NCBI GenBank assembly: GCA_035289625.1
Contig: DATDWP010000008.1
Location: 1-64,000, forward strand
Length of the DNA stretch: 64,000 nt
Direction: 5' to 3'
Source of the DNA: UBA10205 sp035289625
GTDB taxonomy: Archaea; Iainarchaeota; Iainarchaeia; Iainarchaeales; Iainarchaeaceae
Numbering within the stretch: position 1 is the first letter of the stretch; each line of letters begins with the position of its first letter. A program made the position numbers and the translations under genes. Under the pieces are notes generated by a model. That model was not told where the DNA came from. It was given only the letters and a program-made list of their open reading frames with translations, and made no database searches. Below, in pieces: positions 8,283 to 16,301 of this stretch.

Positions 8283-8933
8283 ATGCTGATTGCAGGTATT
8301 GATGAAGCAGGAAGAGGGCCTTGTATGGGGCCACTTGTAATGGCAATTACCCTAATTGATAAAAAAGATGAGCAAAAGCTAATTGAACTTGGGGTAAAAG
8401 ACTCAAAAATGCTCTCGGTAAAAGAGCGCGAGCGCCAGGAGCCTCAAATAAAAAAAATAGTAAAAGAGTACAAGAGCGTGCATATAGGCGCTGAGCAAAT
8501 TGACGAACTCATGAAAAGAAAAAGCCTCAATGAAATAGAGGCAATGCACGCAGCAGACCTTCTGAACGCGCTTTCTACAAAGCCGGATGTAGTATATGTG
8601 GATTCGCCGGATACAGTAGCGATCGAATTTGCAAAAAGAATTGAAAAATACATCTCATTTAAAACAAAAATAGTCTCAGAACACAAGGCAGATGTGAATT
8701 ACCCAATCGTATCCGCCGCTTCAGTGATTGCAAAAGTTGAAAGAGATGGTGAAATAAAAAAAATTTCAGCACAATTTGGTCAAATTGGCTCAGGATACCC
8801 GGCAGATGAAATCACAATTAAGTTTTTAAAGAATTATTTGCTACAGAATAATGATTTGCCAAAATTTGTCAGGAAATCGTGGCAAACAATAAGCGACTTG
8901 CAAGAAGAAAAGTTCCAGAAAAAATTATTCTAA
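8283..8933 (+). CDS. rnhB: Ribonuclease HII
   Basis: Removes RNA from RNA-DNA hybrids, including single ribonucleotides misincorporated in DNA. 216 aa, the usual archaeal length. The DEAGRGP signature gives D7 and E8; D107 sits in VYVDSP; further conserved acidic residues lie around EHKAD (137) and AKVERD (155). The C-terminus ends in a basic helix. Leaderless start. Hsp20 begins 14 bp downstream and may be cotranscribed. Confidence 0.95.
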   Translation: MLIAGIDEAGRGPCMGPLVMAITLIDKKDEQKLIELGVKDSKMLSVKERERQEPQIKKIVKEYKSVHIGAEQIDELMKRKSLNEIEAMHAADLLNALSTKPDVVYVDSPDTVAIEFAKRIEKYISFKTKIVSEHKADVNYPIVSAASVIAKVERDGEIKKISAQFGQIGSGYPADEITIKFLKNYLLQNNDLPKFVRKSWQTISDLQEEKFQKKLF

Positions 8934-8947
8934 AAGAGTTGGGTGAA

Positions 8948-9433
8948 ATGACCGGGTGGAAAAAGAGAAAGTCTGCAGATTACTCAATAGATTTTGAGAC
9001 ACTTGAAGATATATTTTCAGAAATGCTCGAAGAATTTGAAAAGGATGGGGTGGATTTTACAAAACCGGTAAAATTAGGCTTTTCACTCTCACTTGGAACT
9101 GATGGATGCATCCGCGTTGATGAATTTGGCATGCTAAGTGAGTCAAATCTTGAAGACAACAAAAAAGATGAGCCATTAGTTGAAGTAATCGACCTTGGAA
9201 AGGAGCTTTTGGTTGTTGTTGAGACTACAAGCCTACCTGAGAGCGATATTGATGTTAAAGTGCTTGAAAGTTCAATGATAGTAACAAACCACAATTCAAA
9301 AAAATTCCTAAAAAAAGTCCACTTCCCATGTAAAGTGCACGGGAATGCGGTAAATACGAATTTTAACAACGGGGTGCTAGAAATTAGGCTCCCTAAAAAT
9401 AATCCTATTACGGATTTAGAAACCCACAAATAA
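8948..9433 (+). CDS. Small heat-shock protein, Hsp20/alpha-crystallin family
   Basis: 161 aa from ATG 8948. An upstream frame to 8879 overlaps rnhB and is not part of the protein; GGGTGA precedes the chosen ATG. The alpha-crystallin domain covers about residues 70-155: strand segments LVEVIDLGKELLVVVETTSL, then VKVLESSMIVTN, then FLKKVHFPCKV, and the family-type ending NNGVLEIRLPK. Holdase chaperones of this type form oligomers that bind unfolding proteins. The N-terminal half is acidic with a helical DIFSEMLEEFEKD segment. The C-terminal IXI-like motif is not evident. Confidence 0.85.
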   Translation: MTGWKKRKSADYSIDFETLEDIFSEMLEEFEKDGVDFTKPVKLGFSLSLGTDGCIRVDEFGMLSESNLEDNKKDEPLVEVIDLGKELLVVVETTSLPESDIDVKVLESSMIVTNHNSKKFLKKVHFPCKVHGNAVNTNFNNGVLEIRLPKNNPITDLETHK

Positions 9434-9447
9434 ATTCAAAATTTTTT

Positions 9448-9990
9448 TCACTCTTCTACTTGGCCAAGTTGCTGCGGCTTTTCAACTTTTTCATCTACTT
9501 TTTGTGCTACGGGTTGTGAATTTGCCCCCTGCGCGCCTTTGCCAAAATACTCCCTAAATTTTGCAGTAGTATAGAGAACATACGTGATCCCTTTCTTTTC
9601 CTTTTTCACAAAACCCTTTTCGCGAAGTATTTTGATGTGCTCGTAGGCCTTGCTATTTCTAAAATTAATGACTTCAGATTGGCGCACCGGCTGCTTATAT
9701 GCAATATATGCAAGGGTTTTCATAATTCCCTTATGAAGTTCCGGGGCAGCTGCCATGTGAGAAACAAAATCCTCATATTTTGCCTTTACAGTCATTCTAA
9801 TGCCGGTTGCCTCATCCCGGATTTCAAGGGCAGTATCCTTTGCCTCATAATCATGGATCAATTCGCTAACAAGCACTCTTGTTTGCGCAACATTTACATT
9901 CACAATTGTTGCAAGCTCCCGAATAGATACATTCCCGGGAGATGTAAACAGCGCTGCCTCTATTACCCTTTTTGCTTCTTTATTGTCCAT
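9448..9990 (-). CDS. scpB: Segregation and condensation protein B
   Basis: ScpB is the winged-helix partner of ScpA in SMC condensin. 180 aa. Two tandem winged-helix domains: residues 1-75 (KRVIEAALFTSPGNVSIRELA...) and 80-150 (KTLAYIAYKQPVRQSEVINFR...AYEHIKILREKGFVKKE), followed by a Gln/Pro-rich acidic tail from about residue 155. The partner ScpA is also in the window (45737-46531) but not adjacent. Convergent with the Hsp20 gene across a 14 bp gap. Confidence 0.9.
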   Translation of the reverse strand: MDNKEAKRVIEAALFTSPGNVSIRELATIVNVNVAQTRVLVSELIHDYEAKDTALEIRDEATGIRMTVKAKYEDFVSHMAAAPELHKGIMKTLAYIAYKQPVRQSEVINFRNSKAYEHIKILREKGFVKKEKKGITYVLYTTAKFREYFGKGAQGANSQPVAQKVDEKVEKPQQLGQVEE

Positions 9991-10037
9991 AATGGTGCAA
10001 AATAGAAGTTAAAAACAATTAATATAAATTACTGTGC

Positions 10038-10802
10038 ATGCGCATTTGCTCAATCGCAAAAAGTAACACCGAAATACTGCATTTTCTTGGGCAGGATGAA
10101 AAAATAGTGGGCGCAACCTCATATGACACTAAAATGCTACCCGGAGTTGCAGTAGTTGGCTCCTATACTGATATTGATGTAGAAATGGCGGTTTCCTTGC
10201 AGCCCGATATTGTTTTCAGCTCCACTTTTTTGCAGCAAAAATACGTAGAGCAATTTGAAGAACAAGGAATTGAAGTAGTGCACTTTGACCCGATCTGCGT
10301 TGATGATATAATCCAAAATATACTCTCCTGCGGTAGAGTAATTGGAGAGTGGGATAAGGCTAGTAAACTTGCACAAACAATGCAAAATGAAATAGCCGCA
10401 ATTCAAAAAAGCGTGCAAGATTTGCCAAAAGTAAAAGTGTATGTTGAAGAGTGGCCACGTCCTCCAATGGCTGCCGGAAACTGGGTTGTACAAATGATTG
10501 AACTAGCAGGTGGCATTGGCATTCTAACACAAGGTGAGCGCAGCAGGGAAGTAACACTAACTGAAGTTGAAAAATTCAACCCTGAAAAGATAATCTTGAA
10601 TTGGTGTGGGATTGGGAAAAATGCCGATATCTCGCTTCTCAAAAAAAGGGATGGCTGGAGTATTATTGCTGCAATTGCGCAAGACAAAATATTTGCAATA
10701 GATGATTCCTATTTTAACACTCCGAGCCAAAATATAGTTCCCGGGATTGAACTAATTGCAAAAATATTGCATGGAACCCCAAAAGTTGAGACAAATTCGT
10801 AA
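10038..10802 (+). CDS. BtuF-like substrate-binding protein without signal peptide
   Basis: 254 aa of the helical-backbone periplasmic binding fold (BtuF/FepB type): N-lobe with VGATSYDTKMLPGVAVVGSYTDID and the QPDIVFSS strand, long connecting helix near residues 105-135, C-lobe with VYVEEWPRPPMAAGNW and FNPEKIILNWCG. Homologues bind cobalamin or Fe-siderophores and feed an ABC importer. No signal peptide or lipobox is seen and no BtuCD genes are nearby, so it may work in the cytoplasm or with a distant transporter. Substrate unknown. Convergent with the next gene across a hairpin. Confidence 0.75.
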   Translation: MRICSIAKSNTEILHFLGQDEKIVGATSYDTKMLPGVAVVGSYTDIDVEMAVSLQPDIVFSSTFLQQKYVEQFEEQGIEVVHFDPICVDDIIQNILSCGRVIGEWDKASKLAQTMQNEIAAIQKSVQDLPKVKVYVEEWPRPPMAAGNWVVQMIELAGGIGILTQGERSREVTLTEVEKFNPEKIILNWCGIGKNADISLLKKRDGWSIIAAIAQDKIFAIDDSYFNTPSQNIVPGIELIAKILHGTPKVETNS

Positions 10803-10816
10803 ATGCTTGCCTATTA

Positions 10817-10868
10817 GTTATACCTACAAAAATCGTATTTTTGTAAAATTGTAGGGATAACTTTTTTT
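10817..10868. terminator. Hairpin between convergent genes
   Basis: GTTATACCTACAA and TTGTAGGGATAAC form a 13-bp stem with one mismatch, followed by seven T residues on the + strand. An inner, mutually exclusive 7-bp hairpin (ACAAAAA/TTTTTGT) sits in the loop. It lies between two convergent genes and could end both transcripts. Confidence 0.6.
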
Positions 10869-10872
10869 GTAT

Positions 10873-11574
10873 TTAGCCATATTTTTCGGTTTTGATTTTA
10901 TCTTTTACAATCCCGTTTTCGAGCAAAAGCTTTTCAGTGTCAGCAACCATTGTAGGCGGGCCGCAGATAAAATAAAATGCATCAGCACCGGCTTGTTTTG
11001 AAATTATTTTTTTTATAAGAGCATCATCAACCCTTCCGACTTGGTAGCCATCCTTTTGCTCTCGCGAGAGTGTTAGTGTCAAATCAAGCCCGTTTATTTG
11101 CTTTGCAAATTCCAAAATATCATCCTTGCAAATTATGTCCTCTTCGGTTTTGTTGCTGTAGACAAATGTAATTTTCGTATCAAGTTTTTTGTCGATTATA
11201 TATTGGCAAAAGCACCTAAATGGGGCAATGCCGGAGCCTGCTCCAATTAGAACAATTTGTTTCATTTTTGTTTCATCAAATACAAAATGCCCCCAAGGTC
11301 CATCTAGCATAAATTCTTCGCCTGGCTCTGCTTCATTTAAAAGTTTTGAAATCCACCCTTCAGGCATTTGTTTTACAGTAAGTTCTAGAATTCCTTTTCT
11401 TGTAGGTGAAGACGAAACAGAATAGGAGCGCTTTGGGATTTTTTGTTCGCGCAAAAATTCAATCATGAAAAATTGCCCCGGCTTAAAATCAGGGCGCTCC
11501 TCGCTACTATAAGTGAGCGTGCAGGTGTCATGTGTTTCGCATTTTTTTTGCGTAAGTTTCATTTTCACTTTCAT
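10873..11574 (-). CDS. FAD/NAD(P)-binding flavodoxin reductase-like oxidoreductase
   Basis: About 233 aa, ferredoxin-NADP reductase family. FAD-binding motif RSYSVSSSP (near residue 51), pyridine-nucleotide loop GAGSGIAPFR, and C-terminal CGPPTMV segment are intact. There is no attached 2Fe-2S domain, so it probably transfers electrons between NAD(P)H and a separate carrier such as ferredoxin or flavodoxin. The ATG at 11574 is chosen because CTTTAAAAA lies 28 bp upstream; GTG 11583 is an alternative. The promoter overlaps the 3' end of the SemiSWEET gene. Confidence 0.85.
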   Translation of the reverse strand: MKVKMKLTQKKCETHDTCTLTYSSEERPDFKPGQFFMIEFLREQKIPKRSYSVSSSPTRKGILELTVKQMPEGWISKLLNEAEPGEEFMLDGPWGHFVFDETKMKQIVLIGAGSGIAPFRCFCQYIIDKKLDTKITFVYSNKTEEDIICKDDILEFAKQINGLDLTLTLSREQKDGYQVGRVDDALIKKIISKQAGADAFYFICGPPTMVADTEKLLLENGIVKDKIKTEKYG

Positions 11575-11598
11575 AGAATTCACAAGTGCTGCTTAGGA

Positions 11599-11607
11599 TT
11601 TTTAAAG
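11599..11607 (-). promoter_or_regulatory. TATA-like element of the flavodoxin-reductase-like gene
   Basis: CTTTAAAAA on the minus strand, centred about 28 bp before ATG 11574 and lying in the tail of the upstream gene. Confidence 0.5.
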
Positions 11608-11880
11608 CGTTGCAGCGCCCCTTCTCTTGCTGTCATATTTTAGCTTTAGAGCAATAATTGCAACCCATACAAGAAGCGTTAAAATGTTTGAAAAAATGAG
11701 TGGCAGATCTTCTGATAAAATCCCATAAATAAGCCACAGCGACAGCCCGCAAAATAAAAAAATCGCCATTCCCATTGATATGTCATCGGTTGATTTTGTC
11801 CTGTATGCTTTTAGAAGCTGCGGAACTGAAGCCAGAGTTGTTAGCGCGCCTGCCACCATTCCAATAATTAAATAGTCCAT
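11602..11880 (-). CDS. SemiSWEET/PQ-loop sugar transporter
   Basis: 92 aa with three membrane helices and the PQ-loop: SVPQLLKAYRTKSTDDIS in helix 1 and the following loop is the family signature. SemiSWEETs dimerise to make a sugar uniporter. The basic C-terminus LKYDSKRRG is predicted to face the cytoplasm. It sits 8 bp downstream of the Mrp-type gene, likely in one transcript with it, though no functional link is obvious. Substrate not determinable from the sequence. Confidence 0.85.
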   Translation of the reverse strand: MDYLIIGMVAGALTTLASVPQLLKAYRTKSTDDISMGMAIFLFCGLSLWLIYGILSEDLPLIFSNILTLLVWVAIIALKLKYDSKRRGAATL

Positions 11881-11888
11881 TTTTCCAC

Positions 11889-12716
11889 CTAAATCGCAGC
11901 CTCGGTAATTATGTTTTTGAAAATTTCAAAAATTTCCTTATCTTCAAAAACCACCGGCACTCCCTTATCTGAAAGCTCTCTTATTTTTTTATTTAGGGGA
12001 ATTGAACCCAAATAAATCTTTTCAATTTCCTGTGCGCACTTCTCTGCCCCTCCAGAACCAAAAATATCGCCGGACATATTTTCAACAATCCCAATCACAG
12101 GAACATTTAACCTACCTGCCATATCCGCTGATTTTTTTGCATCAACTAGCGCAACTTCTTGGGGCTGCGTTACAATTAGCATTCCGTACAAAGGGGCAAT
12201 TTGCATAATTGTAAGTGGGTTGTCCCCGGTTCCCGGAGGAAGGTCAATTATCAAATAATCAAGTTTTCCCCAATTTGTTTTGTAGAGCATTTCACTAATC
12301 AATTTGAACATTATTGGCCCGCGCATTATATTTGCAAGGTTTTCACTTTCTACCATATTCCCGACAGAGAGCAATTTTATTCCATGAGGATTGAGAGGGA
12401 CAAGCCGCTCATCTTTTCCTGCAAATACTCGCTCAGTACTCCCTAGCATTTTATGGCAAGTTGGGCAATCAACATCAGCATCTAAAAGCCCAACACTAAA
12501 ACCCAATTTTGAAAGGGTTGCCGCAAGGTTTACTGAAAATGTGCTCTTCCCAACCCCGCCTTTGCCAGAGTGCACTGCAATTACTTTTCCGACTTCCTTT
12601 AAATTTTCTTCAGAAAGTTTCCTTTGAACTTCAAATGGATTTTGATTTTGCGGCGCCGGCCTTGGGGTTTTTGAAACCGGAATTATTGGAGTTAGCTCTA
12701 TTGGCATAAAAACCAT
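11889..12716 (-). CDS. Mrp/NBP35-type Fe-S carrier ATPase with atypical cysteines
   Basis: 275 aa deviant-Walker P-loop ATPase of the Mrp/ApbC/NBP35 class, which carries Fe-S clusters to target proteins. Signature KGGVGKST near residue 53, the GLLDADVD switch region, LIIDLPPGTGD and ENMSG are all present. The C-terminal CxxC that bridges a cluster in typical Mrp dimers (just after ENMS) is absent; instead a CPTC pair follows DADVD, where most family members have a GPS-type loop. Start at ATG 12716, or 12707. It lies upstream of SemiSWEET and downstream of the DUF1858-IscA gene, which fits a cluster-delivery role. Confidence 0.85.
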   Translation of the reverse strand: MVFMPIELTPIIPVSKTPRPAPQNQNPFEVQRKLSEENLKEVGKVIAVHSGKGGVGKSTFSVNLAATLSKLGFSVGLLDADVDCPTCHKMLGSTERVFAGKDERLVPLNPHGIKLLSVGNMVESENLANIMRGPIMFKLISEMLYKTNWGKLDYLIIDLPPGTGDNPLTIMQIAPLYGMLIVTQPQEVALVDAKKSADMAGRLNVPVIGIVENMSGDIFGSGGAEKCAQEIEKIYLGSIPLNKKIRELSDKGVPVVFEDKEIFEIFKNIITEAAI

Positions 12717-12750
12717 TCAAAATTTGCCTAAAAAATAAGTGGCTGCAATT

Positions 12751-13341
12751 TTAGTGGAAAGATTTTCCGCATCCGCAGCTACCGTGCGCATTTGGGTTTG
12801 AAATCTTAAAACCGGACCCTTGCAAGCCATCAGTGAAGTCAATGCGAACTCCCTTTACCATTGAGAGAACTGATTTATCCACAAATATCTTCATGCCTTT
12901 TTCAGTGACCACTTGTTCAGATTCTTCCGGTTTTTGTGCAAAATCCATTACATAGCTAAATCCGGAGCATCCGCCGGGTTCAACTGAGAATTTGAGGCCC
13001 CAACCTGCTTTTCCTTCTTTTTCCATTAATTCTGCAAACTTTTTTATCGCTGAATCAGAAAGTGCAATATCCTTATCTTCGTGGCTTTCAACTGCTTCAT
13101 TCATTTCTTTTACAAGCTGCTCGACTGTTTCTTTGCTCATCCCATGCCCGTATGCCCCACCCTCTATGCTCTCATAAGGGTTTACATGGCAACCGATGCA
13201 ATGAAGCCCATAGCCTAGCATGATTTCTGCTGTCTCCGGCCATTTTGCCACTACTTCTCCAATCGTCATGTCCTTTGTAATAGTAGCTGAACTAGTTGAA
13301 GTGTGCTCGACTTTTTGCTCTTTTTTTACAGTTGTTTCCAC
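12751..13341 (-). CDS. DUF1858-A-type Fe-S carrier fusion
   Basis: 196 aa with two domains. Residues about 20-85 match the DUF1858/hybrid-cluster-associated family: ITKDMTIGEVVAKWPE, then GLHCIGCHVNPYESIEGG, and a helical end. Residues about 90-196 are an IscA/ErpA/HesB A-type carrier with GGCSGF (near 133) and the C-terminal CGCG, so three cluster-binding cysteines are present. A-type carriers pass 4Fe-4S clusters to client enzymes. The gene lies 34 bp upstream of the Mrp ATPase and probably shares its transcript. The fusion adds an extra CxxC pair and may link cluster transfer to redox state. Confidence 0.88.
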   Translation of the reverse strand: METTVKKEQKVEHTSTSSATITKDMTIGEVVAKWPETAEIMLGYGLHCIGCHVNPYESIEGGAYGHGMSKETVEQLVKEMNEAVESHEDKDIALSDSAIKKFAELMEKEGKAGWGLKFSVEPGGCSGFSYVMDFAQKPEESEQVVTEKGMKIFVDKSVLSMVKGVRIDFTDGLQGSGFKISNPNAHGSCGCGKSFH

Positions 13342-13540
13342 GTTTTCACCAAATAATAAGATATCTAATTAACACCTGTTAAGGTATTTAAAGGGTTCTT
13401 AATCGTCAATTGCAGTTATTTTTGGAGCGTTTTTTGCCTCAATTGCACAATAAGAAAGCCACAAAAGACCTAAAATCCCGGCTTGTCTTTGCGACTACAA
13501 ATCAACCAGACGCCATGAAGGCCCACAAGACAAAAAGACG

Positions 13541-14218
13541 TCATTTTTCGGAGTATTGAATTGATGTATTTTTTACAACAAATGCGCTAGGGCACAGCTT
13601 ATTGAGTTCGCACCCTTCACAATTTGGCGATCTTGCAAAGCACACCCTCCTCCCATGCCAAATAAGAGCGTTTGATAAAAACCACCACTCCTGCGATGGG
13701 GCTAATTCCATTAGCTCGCGCTCTATAACTTGTGGGTTTTGGCTCTTTGTAAACCCTAAGCGGTTTGATAACCTTTTTACATGCGTATCAACCGCGATTC
13801 CCTCAATTATTCCATAGCCTTCACTTAAAATTATATTTGCTGTCTTTCTGCCAATTCCAGGTAGCGCAATTAGCTCATCCATTTTTTTAGGAACTACTCC
13901 GCCATACTTTTCAACTACAATTCTTGCAAGGCCTTTGATGTTTTTTGCCTTTGCGCGATAAAATCCCGTGCTATAGATCAATTTCTCGAGTTTTTTTTGT
14001 GGAATTTGCACAAAATCTTGCGGCCTCTTGTATTTTTTGAACAATTCTTTGGTAACCATATTCACGCGAACATCAGTGCACTGTGCAGAAAGTATAACTG
14101 CCACCGAGAGCTGGAAAATAGAACCAAATTTTAGTGCAGTCCCATCATTTGGATAGAGAACTTTTAATTTAGCAAGAACCTCTCTCATTTTTTGCTCGCC
14201 TATGTTATCTTGTGGCAT
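13541..14218 (-). CDS. nth: Endonuclease III (DNA glycosylase/AP lyase)
   Basis: 225 aa Nth family enzyme that removes oxidised pyrimidines. Helix-hairpin-helix LPGIGRKTAN contains the catalytic lysine, the GVDTHVKR-like segment holds the catalytic aspartate, and the C-terminus carries the 4Fe-4S signature with four cysteines spaced C-x6-C-x2-C-x5-C. The first 30 residues are variable. It is monocistronic, and the 199 bp upstream of the DUF1858-IscA gene, between 13342 and 13540, holds no gene. Confidence 0.95.
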   Translation of the reverse strand: MPQDNIGEQKMREVLAKLKVLYPNDGTALKFGSIFQLSVAVILSAQCTDVRVNMVTKELFKKYKRPQDFVQIPQKKLEKLIYSTGFYRAKAKNIKGLARIVVEKYGGVVPKKMDELIALPGIGRKTANIILSEGYGIIEGIAVDTHVKRLSNRLGFTKSQNPQVIERELMELAPSQEWWFLSNALIWHGRRVCFARSPNCEGCELNKLCPSAFVVKNTSIQYSEK

Positions 14219-14307
14219 ATGCGACTATTTTAGGATATGAAAACCTTAAAATGAGTTAAGCACTAGAATTATTTTGCAAATTTAGCAATCATAGTGAGGA
14301 CACCTAT

Positions 14308-14850
14308 ATGGAAGAAAAAAGTGTAATAGAAATGATTGAATGCATTGGTGAAGACCCAGAGCGTGAAGGCCTCAAAAAAACACCACAGCGCTTTATCAAA
14401 TCCTGGACCCATATGGCTTCAGGATACAAAAAAGACCTCAAGGCAATTGTCAATGACGCCTTATTTAGCGCAGAGGATAGCAACATGATAATTGTAAAAG
14501 ACATTGATTTTTTCTCAACCTGCGAGCACCACCTCTTGCCTTTTTTTGGAAAAGTGCACGTTGCCTATATCCCGAATAAAAAAATAATCGGCCTTTCAAA
14601 AATCCCACGCATAGTTGAAATGTACGCGCGCAGGCTACAGGTGCAGGAGAGGATGTGCTCCCAGATTGCAAATGCAATAAATAAGGTGCTAAAACCAAAA
14701 GGAGTGGCAGTTGTTGCAGAAGGAATACATAGCTGCATGATAATTCGCGGAGTTCAAAAAGTCAACTCCAAAACAATTACTTCAACAATGCTCGGGGCAT
14801 TTAAAGACAGGGCGCAAACCCGCAACGAATTGCTCTCGCTTCTCAAGTAG
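14308..14850 (+). CDS. folE: GTP cyclohydrolase I
   Basis: 180 aa. Converts GTP to 7,8-dihydroneopterin triphosphate, the first step of folate or pterin synthesis. Zinc ligands are visible in STCEHHLLP and in HSCMIIRG; the final segment NSKTITSTMLGAFKD is typical of the family. This is the bacterial-type FolE, not the archaeal MptA type. GTGAGGA upstream of the ATG is a clear SD. First gene of a four-gene operon with the FolK-RibD_C fusion 30 bp downstream, so the pathway leads to a folate. Confidence 0.95.
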   Translation: MEEKSVIEMIECIGEDPEREGLKKTPQRFIKSWTHMASGYKKDLKAIVNDALFSAEDSNMIIVKDIDFFSTCEHHLLPFFGKVHVAYIPNKKIIGLSKIPRIVEMYARRLQVQERMCSQIANAINKVLKPKGVAVVAEGIHSCMIIRGVQKVNSKTITSTMLGAFKDRAQTRNELLSLLK

Positions 14851-14880
14851 AACAAATATTGGGATTTTTGGGTGAAATGA

Positions 14881-15921
14881 ATGCAAAAACTAAACACTGC
14901 ATTCATCTCAGTTGGCTCTAATATAGAAAGGGAAAAAAATATCATTGGCGCAGTTGCTCTTTTGAAAAATAAATTCCCAAAAATAAAAGTTTCCCCAATT
15001 TACAATACTCCATTTTTTGGAAAAGGCCACCAACCAGATTATTTGAATTTCTGCGCAAAAATAACAACAACAAAAACAGCTCCGCAGCTGAAAAAACTTT
15101 TTCGCACAATTGAGGCTTTTTTTGGGCGGCAAAGAAGTGGTAGAAAAGATTCACAAAGAACCCTAGATATTGACCTTTTGCTCTTCAACGATCTTGTTGA
15201 TAAAAATCTAAATCTGCCATACAAGGATTTTGAAAAAAAAGCCTATGTGCTAGTCCCACTTGCCTCTATTGCTCCAAGGCTATTCATAAAACCTCTTGGC
15301 AAAAGCCTCACTTCGCTTCTTGGCAAACTTTCATTTTCGCAAAAAAATTCAATAACAAAAGTTTTATTACAAAGGAAAAACAAATACATTGCAATGAAGC
15401 CTCATTATTTTGCAGTTGTTGCAACAACAATTGATGGGTTTATTGCGCGCAATAGAAGCCATCGCTCAACTTGGACAAGTAAAGAGGATAAAAAGCACCT
15501 TTTTGCAATGATTGATTTAGCCGATGCGATAATTCTAACACGAAGTGGATATTCACATGCAGACCGCTCCCGCAAAAAACACTGCATTGTAATAACACGC
15601 AGCGTAAAATCAATAAAAGAGAAAAACCCAAAACTGACATTTCTAAATGTTAAAAACTCCAGCATTGACCGGTATGTTAGATCGCGCGGCTTTAGGGAAG
15701 TGTGCATTCTTGGCGGCACATTTGTATATGGGCACATGCTTCAAAAAGGACTAATAGATGATCTCTATCTAACAATTGAACCTCTTGCTTTTGGTTCCGG
15801 GCTTTCAATATTTGGAAAAAGCGTTCCTACTAAAAACTTTAAATTAATCCAGGCAAAAAAACTAAATAAGCAGAGCATCCTATTACATTACAAATATTTA
15901 AGAAAAAGGGTGGCAAAATGA
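14881..15921 (+). CDS. FolK fused to a RibD_C/DHFR-like reductase
   Basis: 346 aa with two domains. Residues about 1-155 are 6-hydroxymethyl-7,8-dihydropterin pyrophosphokinase: AFISVGSNIE, FFGRQRSGRKDSQRTLDIDL and PLASIAPR are family landmarks. Residues about 170-346 belong to the RibD_C/dihydrofolate-reductase-like superfamily, with VVATTIDGFIARN, a WTSKEDKKHLFAMI segment, ILGGTFVYGHML and LTIEPLAFGSG. By position in the operon the second domain may reduce dihydrofolate, replacing a missing FolA. No folP (DHPS) or folB is in the window. Confidence 0.88.
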   Translation: MQKLNTAFISVGSNIEREKNIIGAVALLKNKFPKIKVSPIYNTPFFGKGHQPDYLNFCAKITTTKTAPQLKKLFRTIEAFFGRQRSGRKDSQRTLDIDLLLFNDLVDKNLNLPYKDFEKKAYVLVPLASIAPRLFIKPLGKSLTSLLGKLSFSQKNSITKVLLQRKNKYIAMKPHYFAVVATTIDGFIARNRSHRSTWTSKEDKKHLFAMIDLADAIILTRSGYSHADRSRKKHCIVITRSVKSIKEKNPKLTFLNVKNSSIDRYVRSRGFREVCILGGTFVYGHMLQKGLIDDLYLTIEPLAFGSGLSIFGKSVPTKNFKLIQAKKLNKQSILLHYKYLRKRVAK

Positions 15922-16301
15922 AATATGAATTAGACCCCAAATGGACGCAAACCGCGCACACAATTGCAACTTCACTAGGGTATAAATGGGTAAACCCGGA
16001 GCGCCTCACTGTTGTGCGATCCTGGGGCTCGAAAACGCGCAGGACAATTGCACGCATACACTGTATTGGTAAAGTGATGATGCTTGGGATGGGCCATAAA
16101 AAGAGCTTTTATGTAATAGAATTGATTTCAGAAAAATTTGATAAACAGCCAATGCGAGACCAAGTTGAAACAATAATACATGAACTAATGCACATCCCAA
16201 AAACATTTGGGGGCGGATTTCGCCACCACGACCATGTGTGCTCGCGAAATGTTAAAATTGAACTTGAACGCTATTTGAACCAAACGCGGGTTGAGATATA
16301 A
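15918..16301 (+). CDS. Putative metallopeptidase, phage-type HELxH domain
   Basis: 127 aa containing IIHELMHIPKTFGGGFRHHDH (about residues 87-107), a zincin HExxH variant with two more histidines downstream, and the family's R-S-x-S N-terminal region (VVRSWGSKTRRTIARIH). Such small metallopeptidases are annotated in phages and archaea, but substrates are unknown. It overlaps the stop codon of the FolK fusion as ATGA, so it is translationally coupled to the folate genes. No signal peptide. It may be unrelated to folate and merely cotranscribed. Confidence 0.7.
   Translation: MKYELDPKWTQTAHTIATSLGYKWVNPERLTVVRSWGSKTRRTIARIHCIGKVMMLGMGHKKSFYVIELISEKFDKQPMRDQVETIIHELMHIPKTFGGGFRHHDHVCSRNVKIELERYLNQTRVEI

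Noticed and set aside
13342..13540. 199-bp gap between nth and the DUF1858-IscA gene, checked for C/D or H/ACA RNA
   Set aside because: No box C/D pair with proper spacing or ACA hairpin was found. It holds a promoter-like region for the 13341 start and otherwise nothing I can support.
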